Positions 43,827 through 51,163 of a DNA stretch of 61,039 nt are shown here, in pieces (within the stretch, counting starts at the first letter, position 1; every line of letters begins with the position of its first letter). The DNA is from DASQUK01 sp046723645. Its GTDB lineage: Bacteria > Actinomycetota > Acidimicrobiia > Acidimicrobiales > VFJN01. Made by a program: the position numbers and the translations under genes. Location of the stretch: assembly GCA_046723645.1 (NCBI GenBank), contig JBKOUY010000128.1:1-61039 (forward strand), read 5' to 3'. The notes beneath the pieces were generated by a model that was given only the letters and a program-made list of their open reading frames with translations, ran no database searches and was not told where the DNA came from.

Positions 43827-44981
43827 ATGAAGCGCAGCACCGAACGCATCCTGACGACGCACGCCGGCAGCCTGGCCCGGCCGACCGGGCTGCTCGACAC
43901 GCTGAAGGAACGGGAGAACGGGCGGCCCTACGACGCCGAGCTCCTCGATCGCCAGATCCACGACGCGGTCGCCGACCGCGTGCGGCAGCAGGTCGAGAAC
44001 GGCATCGACGTCGTGACCGACGGGGAGATGAGCAAGGTCAGCTTCCTCGGCTACGTGAAGGACCGACTCGCCGGGTTCGAGCCTGACATGGAAACGATGC
44101 GGATGGCGCCGTCGTGGCAGAAGGAGGTCGACGACTTCCCCGAGTACTACGCCGAGTACTTCAAGAAGTACTCCTCGACCGTCACGCCCCTCCGCCGCAT
44201 CATCTGCCGCGGCCCGGTCAGCTACGTCGGCCAGGAGCTGGTGCAGACCGACATCGACAACCTCCGGGCCGCCATCGAGCCGTTCGACGTGACGGAGGCG
44301 TTCATCCCGTCCACCGGGCCGAGCGGCTTCGGGGCCAACGAGTACTACCCGAGCCACGAGGAGTACCTGGCAGCCGTGGCCGAGGCGATGCGCGAGGAGT
44401 ACCTGGCGATCGTCGGCGCCGGGTTCGTCCTCCAGATCGACGATCCGTTCCTCATCGACATGCTGGGCGATCCGACCATGGAGCAGGACGAGCGTGAGCG
44501 CATGGCCTGGATGCACGTCGAGGCGCTCAATCACGCCCTCCGCGACATCCCGACCGACCGGATCCGCCACCACACCTGCTACGGCCTGAACCACGGCCCT
44601 CGCATGAACGACATCCCGCTCATCGAGGTCGTCCCGTACATGCTGGCGATCGACGCCGGCGCGCACAGCTTCGAGGTGGCGAATCCTCGGCACTACCACG
44701 AGTGGCGCATCTGGGAGGACGTGAAGCTCCCCGATGGCAAGATCCTGATCCCCGGGCTGATCGGCCATGCGACCAACTACGTCGAGCACCCCGAGCTCAT
44801 CGCCGACTACATCGTCAAGTACGCCGGGCTGGTCGGCCGTGAGAACGTGATCGCGGGCTCCGACTGCGGGTTCTCGTCCCGGGCCACGTACTCGCCGGAG
44901 GTGCACCCGACGGTGGTGTGGCCGAAGTTCCGTGCGCTGGCCGACGGGGCGGCCCTGGCCACCAAGGAGCTGTGGGGCTAG
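43827..44981 (+). CDS. MetE-like (cobalamin-independent methionine synthase C-terminal type) methyltransferase
   Basis: 384 residues, single barrel. Starts with ILTTHAGSLARPTGLLD. Zinc ligands are present: His249 and Cys251 in RHHTCYGLNHG, Glu in AHSFEVANPRHYHEW, Cys347 in GSDCGFSSR. This group differs from YxjG by the longer central segment and is often near catabolic genes in actinobacteria. It follows the MetE-SAM methyltransferase fusion, so the two could exchange a methyl group or act on the same substrate; inference only. ATG at 43827 with GGGAGAG upstream. Confidence 0.85.
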   Translation: MKRSTERILTTHAGSLARPTGLLDTLKERENGRPYDAELLDRQIHDAVADRVRQQVENGIDVVTDGEMSKVSFLGYVKDRLAGFEPDMETMRMAPSWQKEVDDFPEYYAEYFKKYSSTVTPLRRIICRGPVSYVGQELVQTDIDNLRAAIEPFDVTEAFIPSTGPSGFGANEYYPSHEEYLAAVAEAMREEYLAIVGAGFVLQIDDPFLIDMLGDPTMEQDERERMAWMHVEALNHALRDIPTDRIRHHTCYGLNHGPRMNDIPLIEVVPYMLAIDAGAHSFEVANPRHYHEWRIWEDVKLPDGKILIPGLIGHATNYVEHPELIADYIVKYAGLVGRENVIAGSDCGFSSRATYSPEVHPTVVWPKFRALADGAALATKELWG

Positions 44982-45008
44982 CCGCGAGCGCGGGCCGGCT
45001 CGCTGCCG

Positions 45009-45983
45009 TCAAACGGTGATGACGACCTTGGCCCGCGCGTGCTCGACCTCGAGGTACCGGATCGCCTCGGGCACCTCGCTCAGCTGGTAGGCCCGGTCCA
45101 CGACCGGGGCGACCGCCCCGGACTCGATGAGCTCCCGCAGCGCTGCCAGGTTCGCCCGGCTCGGCTTCGCCGTGAACTGGAGCAACCGGTGGCTGACGAA
45201 GCGTGACAGCAGCATGCCCTTGACGAACAGGGCCATCGGCCCGACCAGGCTGCCGCCCTCGGACACGCCGCCGCCGGACAGGACGAGGGTGCCGTCCGGC
45301 GTCAGCGCCCGCCGGCAATCGGACAGCGACCGGTTGCCGACCAGGTCGAACACGACGTCGTAGCGCTGCCCGCTGCGGCTGAAGTCCTCCGACGCGTAGT
45401 CGATGACGTGGTCGGCCCCGATCGACCGGACCAGGTCGGCGTTCCTGGCGCTGCACACACCGGTGACCTCCGCACCGAGCGACTTGGCGATCTGCACCGC
45501 GAACGTTCCCACGCCGCCCGACGCACCGTTGATCAGCACCCGCTGGCCCGGCCGGACCTGGGCGTGGTCGCGCAGTCCCATGAGGGCGGTGTTGCCCGCC
45601 AGAGGTACCGCCGCCGCCTGCTCGAACGTCAGGTTGGCCGGCTTCGTGTCCACGGTCTCGTCCGGGGCGCTCACGTACTCGGCGAACGCGCCATCAGCCT
45701 CGCCGAAGACCTCGTCACCGGGGCGGAACCGGTCCACCCCCTCGCCGACCGTTTCCACGCGGCCGGCAAAATCCCTGCCCCGGATCCTCACCTTGGGCCG
45801 GCGCAGCCCCATGCTGGGGCGCGCGACATACGGGTCGCCGCGCATGTAATGCCAGTCGAGCGCATTGACCGCGGCCGCCTGAACCCGGACCAGCACCTCG
45901 TGGTCGCCGGCGGCGGGGGCTTCGACGTCCCGCAGCTCGAGGACGTCGGGTGCGCCGTACCGATCCTGGACGATTGCCTTCAT
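45009..45983 (-). CDS. Quinone-oxidoreductase-like MDR-family NADP-dependent alcohol dehydrogenase
   Basis: 324 residues. Medium-chain dehydrogenase of the zeta-crystallin type without zinc ligands. GroES-like half with IRGRDFAGRVETVGEGV and the conserved Asn in AAAVNALDWHYMRGDPY; cofactor half with VLINGASGGVGTFAVQIAKS (AxxGxxG). The NAD(P)-dependent alcohol dehydrogenase group it resembles reduces quinones or enones. ATG at 45983 with GGAGGCC upstream. Convergent with the MetE-like gene, 15 bp after the STAS gene on the same strand. Confidence 0.88.
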   Translation of the reverse strand: MKAIVQDRYGAPDVLELRDVEAPAAGDHEVLVRVQAAAVNALDWHYMRGDPYVARPSMGLRRPKVRIRGRDFAGRVETVGEGVDRFRPGDEVFGEADGAFAEYVSAPDETVDTKPANLTFEQAAAVPLAGNTALMGLRDHAQVRPGQRVLINGASGGVGTFAVQIAKSLGAEVTGVCSARNADLVRSIGADHVIDYASEDFSRSGQRYDVVFDLVGNRSLSDCRRALTPDGTLVLSGGGVSEGGSLVGPMALFVKGMLLSRFVSHRLLQFTAKPSRANLAALRELIESGAVAPVVDRAYQLSEVPEAIRYLEVEHARAKVVITV

Positions 45984-45998
45984 GCGGCCTCCTATCCG

Positions 45999-46364
45999 CT
46001 ACGACGCGTCGCCGGCTGCCCAGGTGATCGCCGCGGCCCGTTCGGCGAGTGGGAAGTGCTTGACCTCACCCGGCGTCATCCACCCGAACAGCGCCGTCAC
46101 GTGGGTCATCCACTCGATGTCGGTGACGAGCGCAATGCGCTTCCAGGCCCGGAGGTGCTCGACGCCCATCTTGAGGTCCTGCCACAGGGCCCCGGTCGAG
46201 AGTCCGCCGAAGTCGGCGATGACGATGACGCACCGGATGTCGCCGTCGGTCGCGGCCCGCTCCAGCGCGGGAAGCAGGACGTCGCGGTAGTCCTCGGCAT
46301 GGAGCTTCCCCGACGTCTCGAATCCGATCACGCCGGACGGGAGATCGGTCAGTTCCTTGATCAA
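45999..46364 (-). CDS. STAS/SpoIIAA-like domain protein
   Basis: 121 residues. Resembles the SpoIIAA-like family (PF11964 type): ELTDLPSGVIGFETSGKLHA, VIVIADFGGLSTGALWQDL and LVTDIEWMTHVTALFGWMTP. These small proteins are thought to bind lipophilic ligands or partners; the role here is unknown. No ATG or GTG precedes the domain, but a TTG at 46364 has GGGAGG a few bases upstream. It is the first gene of a two-gene unit with the oxidoreductase. Confidence 0.75.
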   Translation of the reverse strand: MIKELTDLPSGVIGFETSGKLHAEDYRDVLLPALERAATDGDIRCVIVIADFGGLSTGALWQDLKMGVEHLRAWKRIALVTDIEWMTHVTALFGWMTPGEVKHFPLAERAAAITWAAGDAS

Positions 46365-46428
46365 TGGTCCTCCCTGGCTGCCACGCCCAACTCGGCTGCG
46401 CTGGAGTCTGCCCCTAGGCTTGGGAGCG

Positions 46429-46845
46429 ATGGAACCCATCACCGGGGTGATTCCGCTCCTGGTCTACGAGGACATCCAGGCGGCGCACGACTTCCTGGTG
46501 AGTGCGTTTGGCTTCCAACCCGGGGGCGTCGAGCGTGGGCCCGATGGCAACGTGGTCCATGGTGAGGTCCGCTGGGCGGAGAGCGTCATCTGGCTGCACC
46601 GGGTAACCGACGAGCACGACCTGGCCTCCCCCGGGAGCACCAGGCCTGCGACCGGCGGACTGGTGGTTCATGTCGACGACGTGGACGCGCACTTCACCCG
46701 CGCCCGGGATGCCGGCGCAACCATCGACGGCGAACCGGGTGACCAGCCATACGGTCAGCGAGAGTACGGGGCCCGCGACCCCGAAGGACACCGTTGGTGG
46801 TTTGCCACCCCCATCGCGGACGCGGCGGAACGGCGCCAGACGTAG
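46429..46845 (+). CDS. VOC (glyoxalase-like) superfamily protein
   Basis: 138 residues. PhnB/YraH-like VOC protein: VIPLLVYEDIQAAHDFLVSA, GFQPGG, GGLVVHVDDVDAHFTRARDA, GATIDGEPGDQPYGQREYG and RDPEGHRWWFATPI, the last being a strong family ending. Function of this subgroup is uncertain. ATG at 46429 with GGGAGCG upstream. Divergent from the STAS gene. Confidence 0.85.
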   Translation: MEPITGVIPLLVYEDIQAAHDFLVSAFGFQPGGVERGPDGNVVHGEVRWAESVIWLHRVTDEHDLASPGSTRPATGGLVVHVDDVDAHFTRARDAGATIDGEPGDQPYGQREYGARDPEGHRWWFATPIADAAERRQT

Positions 46846-46873
46846 CTGTCGGACGTGCAGGCTTGGCTAGCTC

Positions 46874-47266
46874 GTGTTGAGGCTCGTTCTGATTGCAGCC
46901 GGCGTGCTGGTTGCCACGTGGGCGCTGATGGTCGTGCTGGCGCGCCGACTCCCCGAGGGTGCCACCAAGGGCTTGGCGACTGTGCTCCCGGCGTGCGCGA
47001 CGACGGCGCGGAGGCTCCGGCGGGATCCACGTGTCCCACGGCGGGCGCGGGTCGCGGTCGTCGTCGCGTTGCTCTGGGTCGTTTCGCCGATCGATCTGAT
47101 CCCGGAGTTCCTGCCGATCATCGGCCCACTCGACGACGTGCTGGTGGTGGCGCTGGCGTTCAGGTACGCCGCACGTCAGGTGCCACGGGCGGTGTTGTTC
47201 GAGGCGTGGCCGGCGGACCCACGCATCCTGGAGCGGCTGCTGCCGGATCGTTCGGTGACGGCCTAG
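46874..47266 (+). CDS. YkvA/DUF1232-family membrane protein
   Basis: 130 residues. N-terminal membrane helix (LVLIAAGVLVATWALMVVLA) followed by the DUF1232 core with RRARVAVVVALLWVVSPIDL and IPEFLPIIGPLDDVLVVALA; the SPIDLIPEFLP motif is diagnostic. Function unknown. GTG at 46874, with an in-frame TTG next to it. Convergent with the PEP-utilising gene. Confidence 0.85.
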   Translation: MLRLVLIAAGVLVATWALMVVLARRLPEGATKGLATVLPACATTARRLRRDPRVPRRARVAVVVALLWVVSPIDLIPEFLPIIGPLDDVLVVALAFRYAARQVPRAVLFEAWPADPRILERLLPDRSVTA

Positions 47267-47293
47267 CCGGCCGGGAATCGGGGGCGTAGGTGG

Positions 47294-48979
47294 CTACCAG
47301 GCGGTCGAGGTCGTGGCCGCCTCGGTGGCGCTGCGGCCGTCGAGGTAGACGAAGCCCTTGGTGCCATCGACGGTGATGGTCTGCCCGGTCTTGATGGCCG
47401 TCGTGCCGACCTCGGTGCCGACCACCGCAGGGACTCCGAACTCGCGGGCCACGATCGCGGTGTGCGACAGAACCCCGCCCACGTCGGCGACGATGGCGCC
47501 GGCGACCGAGAAGACGGGCACCCATGGCGGCAGGGTCATCTCGCACACCATGACCTCGCCGTCCTCGAGCGTGGTGGCCTCGTCCAGCGAGCGCACGACC
47601 CTGGCCGTTCCCGTGTACACGCCCCGCGATCCGGGCACGCCCTTGAGGGCGCCCGGGTCGGCGCTCTCCTCCGGCGGGACCATGCCCAGGAGCCGGTAGA
47701 CCAGCGCGTCCATGAACGGGTCGGGTACCTCGGGGGGAGGCGGCGGGTTCCCGAGCGTGGTGGGTGCCGGCACGCGACCGGCCGCGTCCATGGTTGCCCG
47801 CCGCTCGGCGACCGTCGCCCGCTGATCACCCCCGTCGCTGAGTGCGGCGACAACCTCGTCCCGGTAGAGGAAGAAGACGTCGTCGGGCCGGTCGAAGACG
47901 CCCTTGGCCACGAGCCGCTCGCCGACCGCGAGTGCGAACCTGCGGAACACGCTGATGAAGAGTTGGTCGATGTAGAACGCGTGGTCCTCGGTCAGCGGGA
48001 AGCTGTAGCGCGCCGCCTCGTACAGCTCGTCGAACTTCGCCAGGGTCTCGGGCTCGTCGGCCAGCTTGGCCCGGGCCGCGTTCAGGAGCTCCTCCCGTCG
48101 TGCGACCTTCTGCTGGTAGACGACCTCGGGGTCGTCGCTCTCGTCGAGCTCCATCATGTTGGCGATGCTCGCCAGGGGGATCGACGGGTTCTCCCGCCAC
48201 GGCACGTCGGCGAGGTCGTACACGGCGTCGTGGCGCCAGCCGTAGTCGAACAGGAACTCGTCGAGCTTCTGCCGGAACGCCCGGCCCTCCTCGCTGGCGT
48301 CGAGCTTGGCGGGGATGTCCCTGGCCTCGGTCGTCTCGAACAGCTGCTTCAGCGTCGGGCTGGCGAGCGCCGTGCGGCTCAGCGCCCACAGCCCGCGGCT
48401 GGCGTCGACGGAGGTCGTCGGGAACCCGTGGAGCGTCTGGTACGACTCGGTGGGGTCGTCGGGTTTCATGATCGTGTCGTAGAGGTCGCAGAACGCGCTG
48501 CTGGACAGGAGCACCATGTTGATGTGGCCGTGGATCCACCACTGGTGCCGCATCTGGTCGGTCAGCTCGTCGAGCTTGGCGATCAGGTCGTCGTCGCTGA
48601 GCCCCGAGTAGTCGGCGGTCTTCAGCGGAACGTTGTTGGCGATGACCTCGGGCTTCCACACCTCGTCCCACGTCTTCCCGACGCCGGGGACCATGCTGTC
48701 GAGCTTGCCGTGGTAGCGGGTCATCCGGTCGGCGATCTCGGCCTCGTCGGGGATGGGGTGGAACGCCACGTAGAAGTAGTGGTTGACCTCCTTGGTGCTG
48801 ACCATGATCGGGCAGTCGTACTCCGCCTGCGCCTTCGTGAACCCTTCGGCCAGGGTCCGCACCACCAGGTCGAACGACAGGGGGCTGACCGGCCGGGGCG
48901 CGTGCATCTTGTCCAGCGCCCAGAACCCCTCGATCTCGTCCGGCCCAGGGAACGTGACCTCGTCGTTCGTCGTCGTCAC
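47294..48979 (-). CDS. PEP-utilising enzyme swivelling-domain protein without the ATP-grasp half
   Basis: 561 residues. The last 100 residues are the phosphohistidine swivelling domain of PEP synthase/PPDK: IVADVGGVLSHTAIVAREFG and VPAVVGTEVGT, with the catalytic His in LSHTA. The first 450 residues are a mostly helical region of unknown function (FWALDKMHAPRPVSPLSFDL, YGWRHDAVYDLADVPWRENP). The nucleotide-binding PEP-synthase domain is missing and no partner gene is nearby. Similar split systems phosphorylate phenol or cresol (phenylphosphate synthase, CreH/CreI) or modify antibiotics, so phosphorylation of an aromatic is conceivable. GTG at 48979. Confidence 0.75.
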   Translation of the reverse strand: MTTTNDEVTFPGPDEIEGFWALDKMHAPRPVSPLSFDLVVRTLAEGFTKAQAEYDCPIMVSTKEVNHYFYVAFHPIPDEAEIADRMTRYHGKLDSMVPGVGKTWDEVWKPEVIANNVPLKTADYSGLSDDDLIAKLDELTDQMRHQWWIHGHINMVLLSSSAFCDLYDTIMKPDDPTESYQTLHGFPTTSVDASRGLWALSRTALASPTLKQLFETTEARDIPAKLDASEEGRAFRQKLDEFLFDYGWRHDAVYDLADVPWRENPSIPLASIANMMELDESDDPEVVYQQKVARREELLNAARAKLADEPETLAKFDELYEAARYSFPLTEDHAFYIDQLFISVFRRFALAVGERLVAKGVFDRPDDVFFLYRDEVVAALSDGGDQRATVAERRATMDAAGRVPAPTTLGNPPPPPEVPDPFMDALVYRLLGMVPPEESADPGALKGVPGSRGVYTGTARVVRSLDEATTLEDGEVMVCEMTLPPWVPVFSVAGAIVADVGGVLSHTAIVAREFGVPAVVGTEVGTTAIKTGQTITVDGTKGFVYLDGRSATEAATTSTAW

Positions 48980-49094
48980 TTCGACCCCCCTACGGTGACT
49001 GGCCCGCCCTCACACGGGACCGCATGCACTGTAGTTGAGCACGCCGGAACATCAGGGAGCCTGACGTGTCCAGAGGCCCGGTACCGTCACGGCG

Positions 49095-50222
49095 ATGGAC
49101 CTGGTCACGCCTCGACGACCGGACTGGCGCGCCGTGCTCGCGGAGCGCCGCCAACCACGCCGGACCGACGCCACGCACCGCGTGGTCCTCCTCGGCACGG
49201 CGGGCGGCTCGAACCCCAAGGCGACCCGTGCCGGCTACGCCAACGCGGTCGTCGTGGGTGACGCCGCCTACATGGTCGACTGCGGCGAGGGCGCCCACCG
49301 CCAGCTCTGGCGCGCCGGTTTGACGCTCAACCCGAACCTGGGGCCGGACAGGCCGGTGGTGCGGGCCGTGTTCATCACCCACCTTCATGCCGACCACGTC
49401 GTCGACCTCGCCAACCTGGTGCTGGGAAGCTGGCCGCCACACGAGATCGACGTGTACGGCCCGGGTCCCGCGGGCCTCCCGATCACGGTGTTCCCTCCCG
49501 GCGAGGAGCGCCCCCTGGTGTTCCCGGACGCGCCGACCCCCGGTATCCGGGCGACGGTGGACCACTTGCTGCGGGCCCACGCGTACAACATCAACCTCCG
49601 CATCGCCGACGAGGGCCGCCGCACCGTCACAGACTCGCTGCGGGTCCACGAGATCGGCGTCGTCCGGGACGGGGACACCCCGGACATCGACCTCGGCTGC
49701 GCCGGCGACGGCAGCACTGGCGAGTCGGCCGCGCCCGACATGGATCCCGTCGTCATCCACCCGGCGGACGACCACGGCGTGACGGTGAGCGCCGTGCTCG
49801 TGCAGCACGCCCCGGTGTTCCCCGCCCTGGGTTTCCGGTTCGATACGCCCCACGGCTCGGTGGTGTTCTCGGGCGACACCGGTCCGTGCGGCAACGTCGT
49901 CCGGCTCGCCCGTGGCGCCGACGTCCTGGTCCACGAGGTCATCGCCGTCGAGCTCCTGGCCCAGCGCCTGCGGCGACTGCCCAACTTCGAGGCGATCCGC
50001 AACCACCTGGCCAGCTCCCACTCCACCCCCGAGCAGGTCGGCGAGGTCGCCACCCGGGCCGGTGTCCCGACCGTTGTTCTGTCGCACCTGGTCCCCGGTG
50101 ACGTCGACCTGACGGAGGAGGACTGGGAGGCGCGCGTGCGCCCGCACTTTCCCGGCGAGGTCGTCTGCGGTGTGGACCTCGACGAGTTCGCATTTCATAC
50201 CCGCGCAGCTGATCCGCCGTAG
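49095..50222 (+). CDS. MBL-fold metallohydrolase (RNase Z/arylsulfatase-like)
   Basis: 375 residues. HLHADHVVDL is the HxHxDH metal motif, VVFSGDTGPCGNVVRLA supplies the bridging Asp, SSHSTPEQVGEVATRAG carries a further His and VVLSHLVPGD the last one. This arrangement (with the SHST motif) is typical of the arylsulfatase/RNase-Z-like group encoded in catabolic loci of actinobacteria. The substrate is unknown. ATG at 49095. It is divergent from the PEP-domain gene and convergent with an alpha/beta hydrolase gene 13 bp away. Confidence 0.85.
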   Translation: MDLVTPRRPDWRAVLAERRQPRRTDATHRVVLLGTAGGSNPKATRAGYANAVVVGDAAYMVDCGEGAHRQLWRAGLTLNPNLGPDRPVVRAVFITHLHADHVVDLANLVLGSWPPHEIDVYGPGPAGLPITVFPPGEERPLVFPDAPTPGIRATVDHLLRAHAYNINLRIADEGRRTVTDSLRVHEIGVVRDGDTPDIDLGCAGDGSTGESAAPDMDPVVIHPADDHGVTVSAVLVQHAPVFPALGFRFDTPHGSVVFSGDTGPCGNVVRLARGADVLVHEVIAVELLAQRLRRLPNFEAIRNHLASSHSTPEQVGEVATRAGVPTVVLSHLVPGDVDLTEEDWEARVRPHFPGEVVCGVDLDEFAFHTRAADPP

Positions 50223-50235
50223 ATCGACCGGTCGT

Positions 50236-51051
50236 TCAGGTGGTGGCCCGGGCCCGGAGCCCGGCGTCGAGCCCCGCCAGGAAGTCCAGCGCCCGCTGGA
50301 AGATCCCGGCGACCTCGGCGTCGGTGGCGCCGCCGAAGAAGTGGTCGGCGCCCGGCACGGACTGGAACTCGACCGATCCACCGGCGGCGCGCAGGGCGTC
50401 GGCGAGCCGGACGCTCTGGTCGTGGGGCACCCATGTGTCCGCCTCGCCGTGCTGCAGCAGGAACGGCGGCGCCCCGCCACGCACGTGCGCCACCGGGCTG
50501 GCGGCCTGCGCCAGGTCGAGGTTCTGACCGATGGGGCCGCCGAGCAGGTGGGCCTCGTACGTGTCGGTGGCGTCGTGGTCCAGCGCCGGTAGGTCGGTGA
50601 TCGGGTACCAGCAGACCACGCCGGCGACCGGCGGTCCGCCGCTGGCCAGCGCCGCGAGCGCCGCCAGGTTGCCCCCGGCCGACGCACCCCACAGATAGGT
50701 CCGTCCGGGGGCCACGCCGAGGTCGCCGGCGTTCGCGTGGAGCCAGCGGAGCGCCTCCAGCGTGTCGTCGAGCTGTGCCGGGAAAAGCGCCTCGCCACTG
50801 AGGCGGTAGTCCGGAGCGGCGACGACGAACCCTGCGTCGACCAGCAGCTCGAAGGCGTCGGGCGACCACTCCCGGGTCTCCCGGGGCGGCCGGCTCCGGT
50901 GGCTCACGCGCCAGCCGCCACCGTGGACGTACACCAGCAACGGCCGGGGAGCACCGCGGTCGCCGCCGCGTTCCCCCGGCCCGTAAACGTCGAGCTCCAG
51001 GGCGCGGAACCCTTCCCGCTCCGCGTACACGATGGCCTTGTCGACGTGCAC
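50236..51051 (-). CDS. Alpha/beta hydrolase (HSL/esterase type)
   Basis: 271 residues. The oxyanion motif is YVHGGGWRVS, the nucleophile elbow WGASAGGNLAAL (Ser), the acid HGEADTWVP (Asp) and the base GADHFFGG (His), giving a full triad in BD-FAE/HSL order. A carboxylesterase or amidase is expected. GTG at 51051 with GGGGGG upstream; an ATG at 51093 would add 14 residues. Divergent from the molybdenum hydroxylase gene. Confidence 0.87.
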   Translation of the reverse strand: MHVDKAIVYAEREGFRALELDVYGPGERGGDRGAPRPLLVYVHGGGWRVSHRSRPPRETREWSPDAFELLVDAGFVVAAPDYRLSGEALFPAQLDDTLEALRWLHANAGDLGVAPGRTYLWGASAGGNLAALAALASGGPPVAGVVCWYPITDLPALDHDATDTYEAHLLGGPIGQNLDLAQAASPVAHVRGGAPPFLLQHGEADTWVPHDQSVRLADALRAAGGSVEFQSVPGADHFFGGATDAEVAGIFQRALDFLAGLDAGLRARATT

Positions 51052-51163
51052 CCTGGACCCCCCGGGTGTGCCGGTTGTCAGGTTGCCTGGCATTCTGACA
51101 CCGGCCCGGCGAGCCCGTAGGGTCGTGGCCGGCGCCGTGGCGGCACCGCGAGGGGAGGACCGG

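Noticed and set aside
41751..44906. Very long minus-strand open frame (over 1000 codons)
   Set aside because: It lies opposite the MetE-fusion and MetE-like genes and reflects high GC at third positions. Its product is Val/Asp/Arg/His-rich with no domain.
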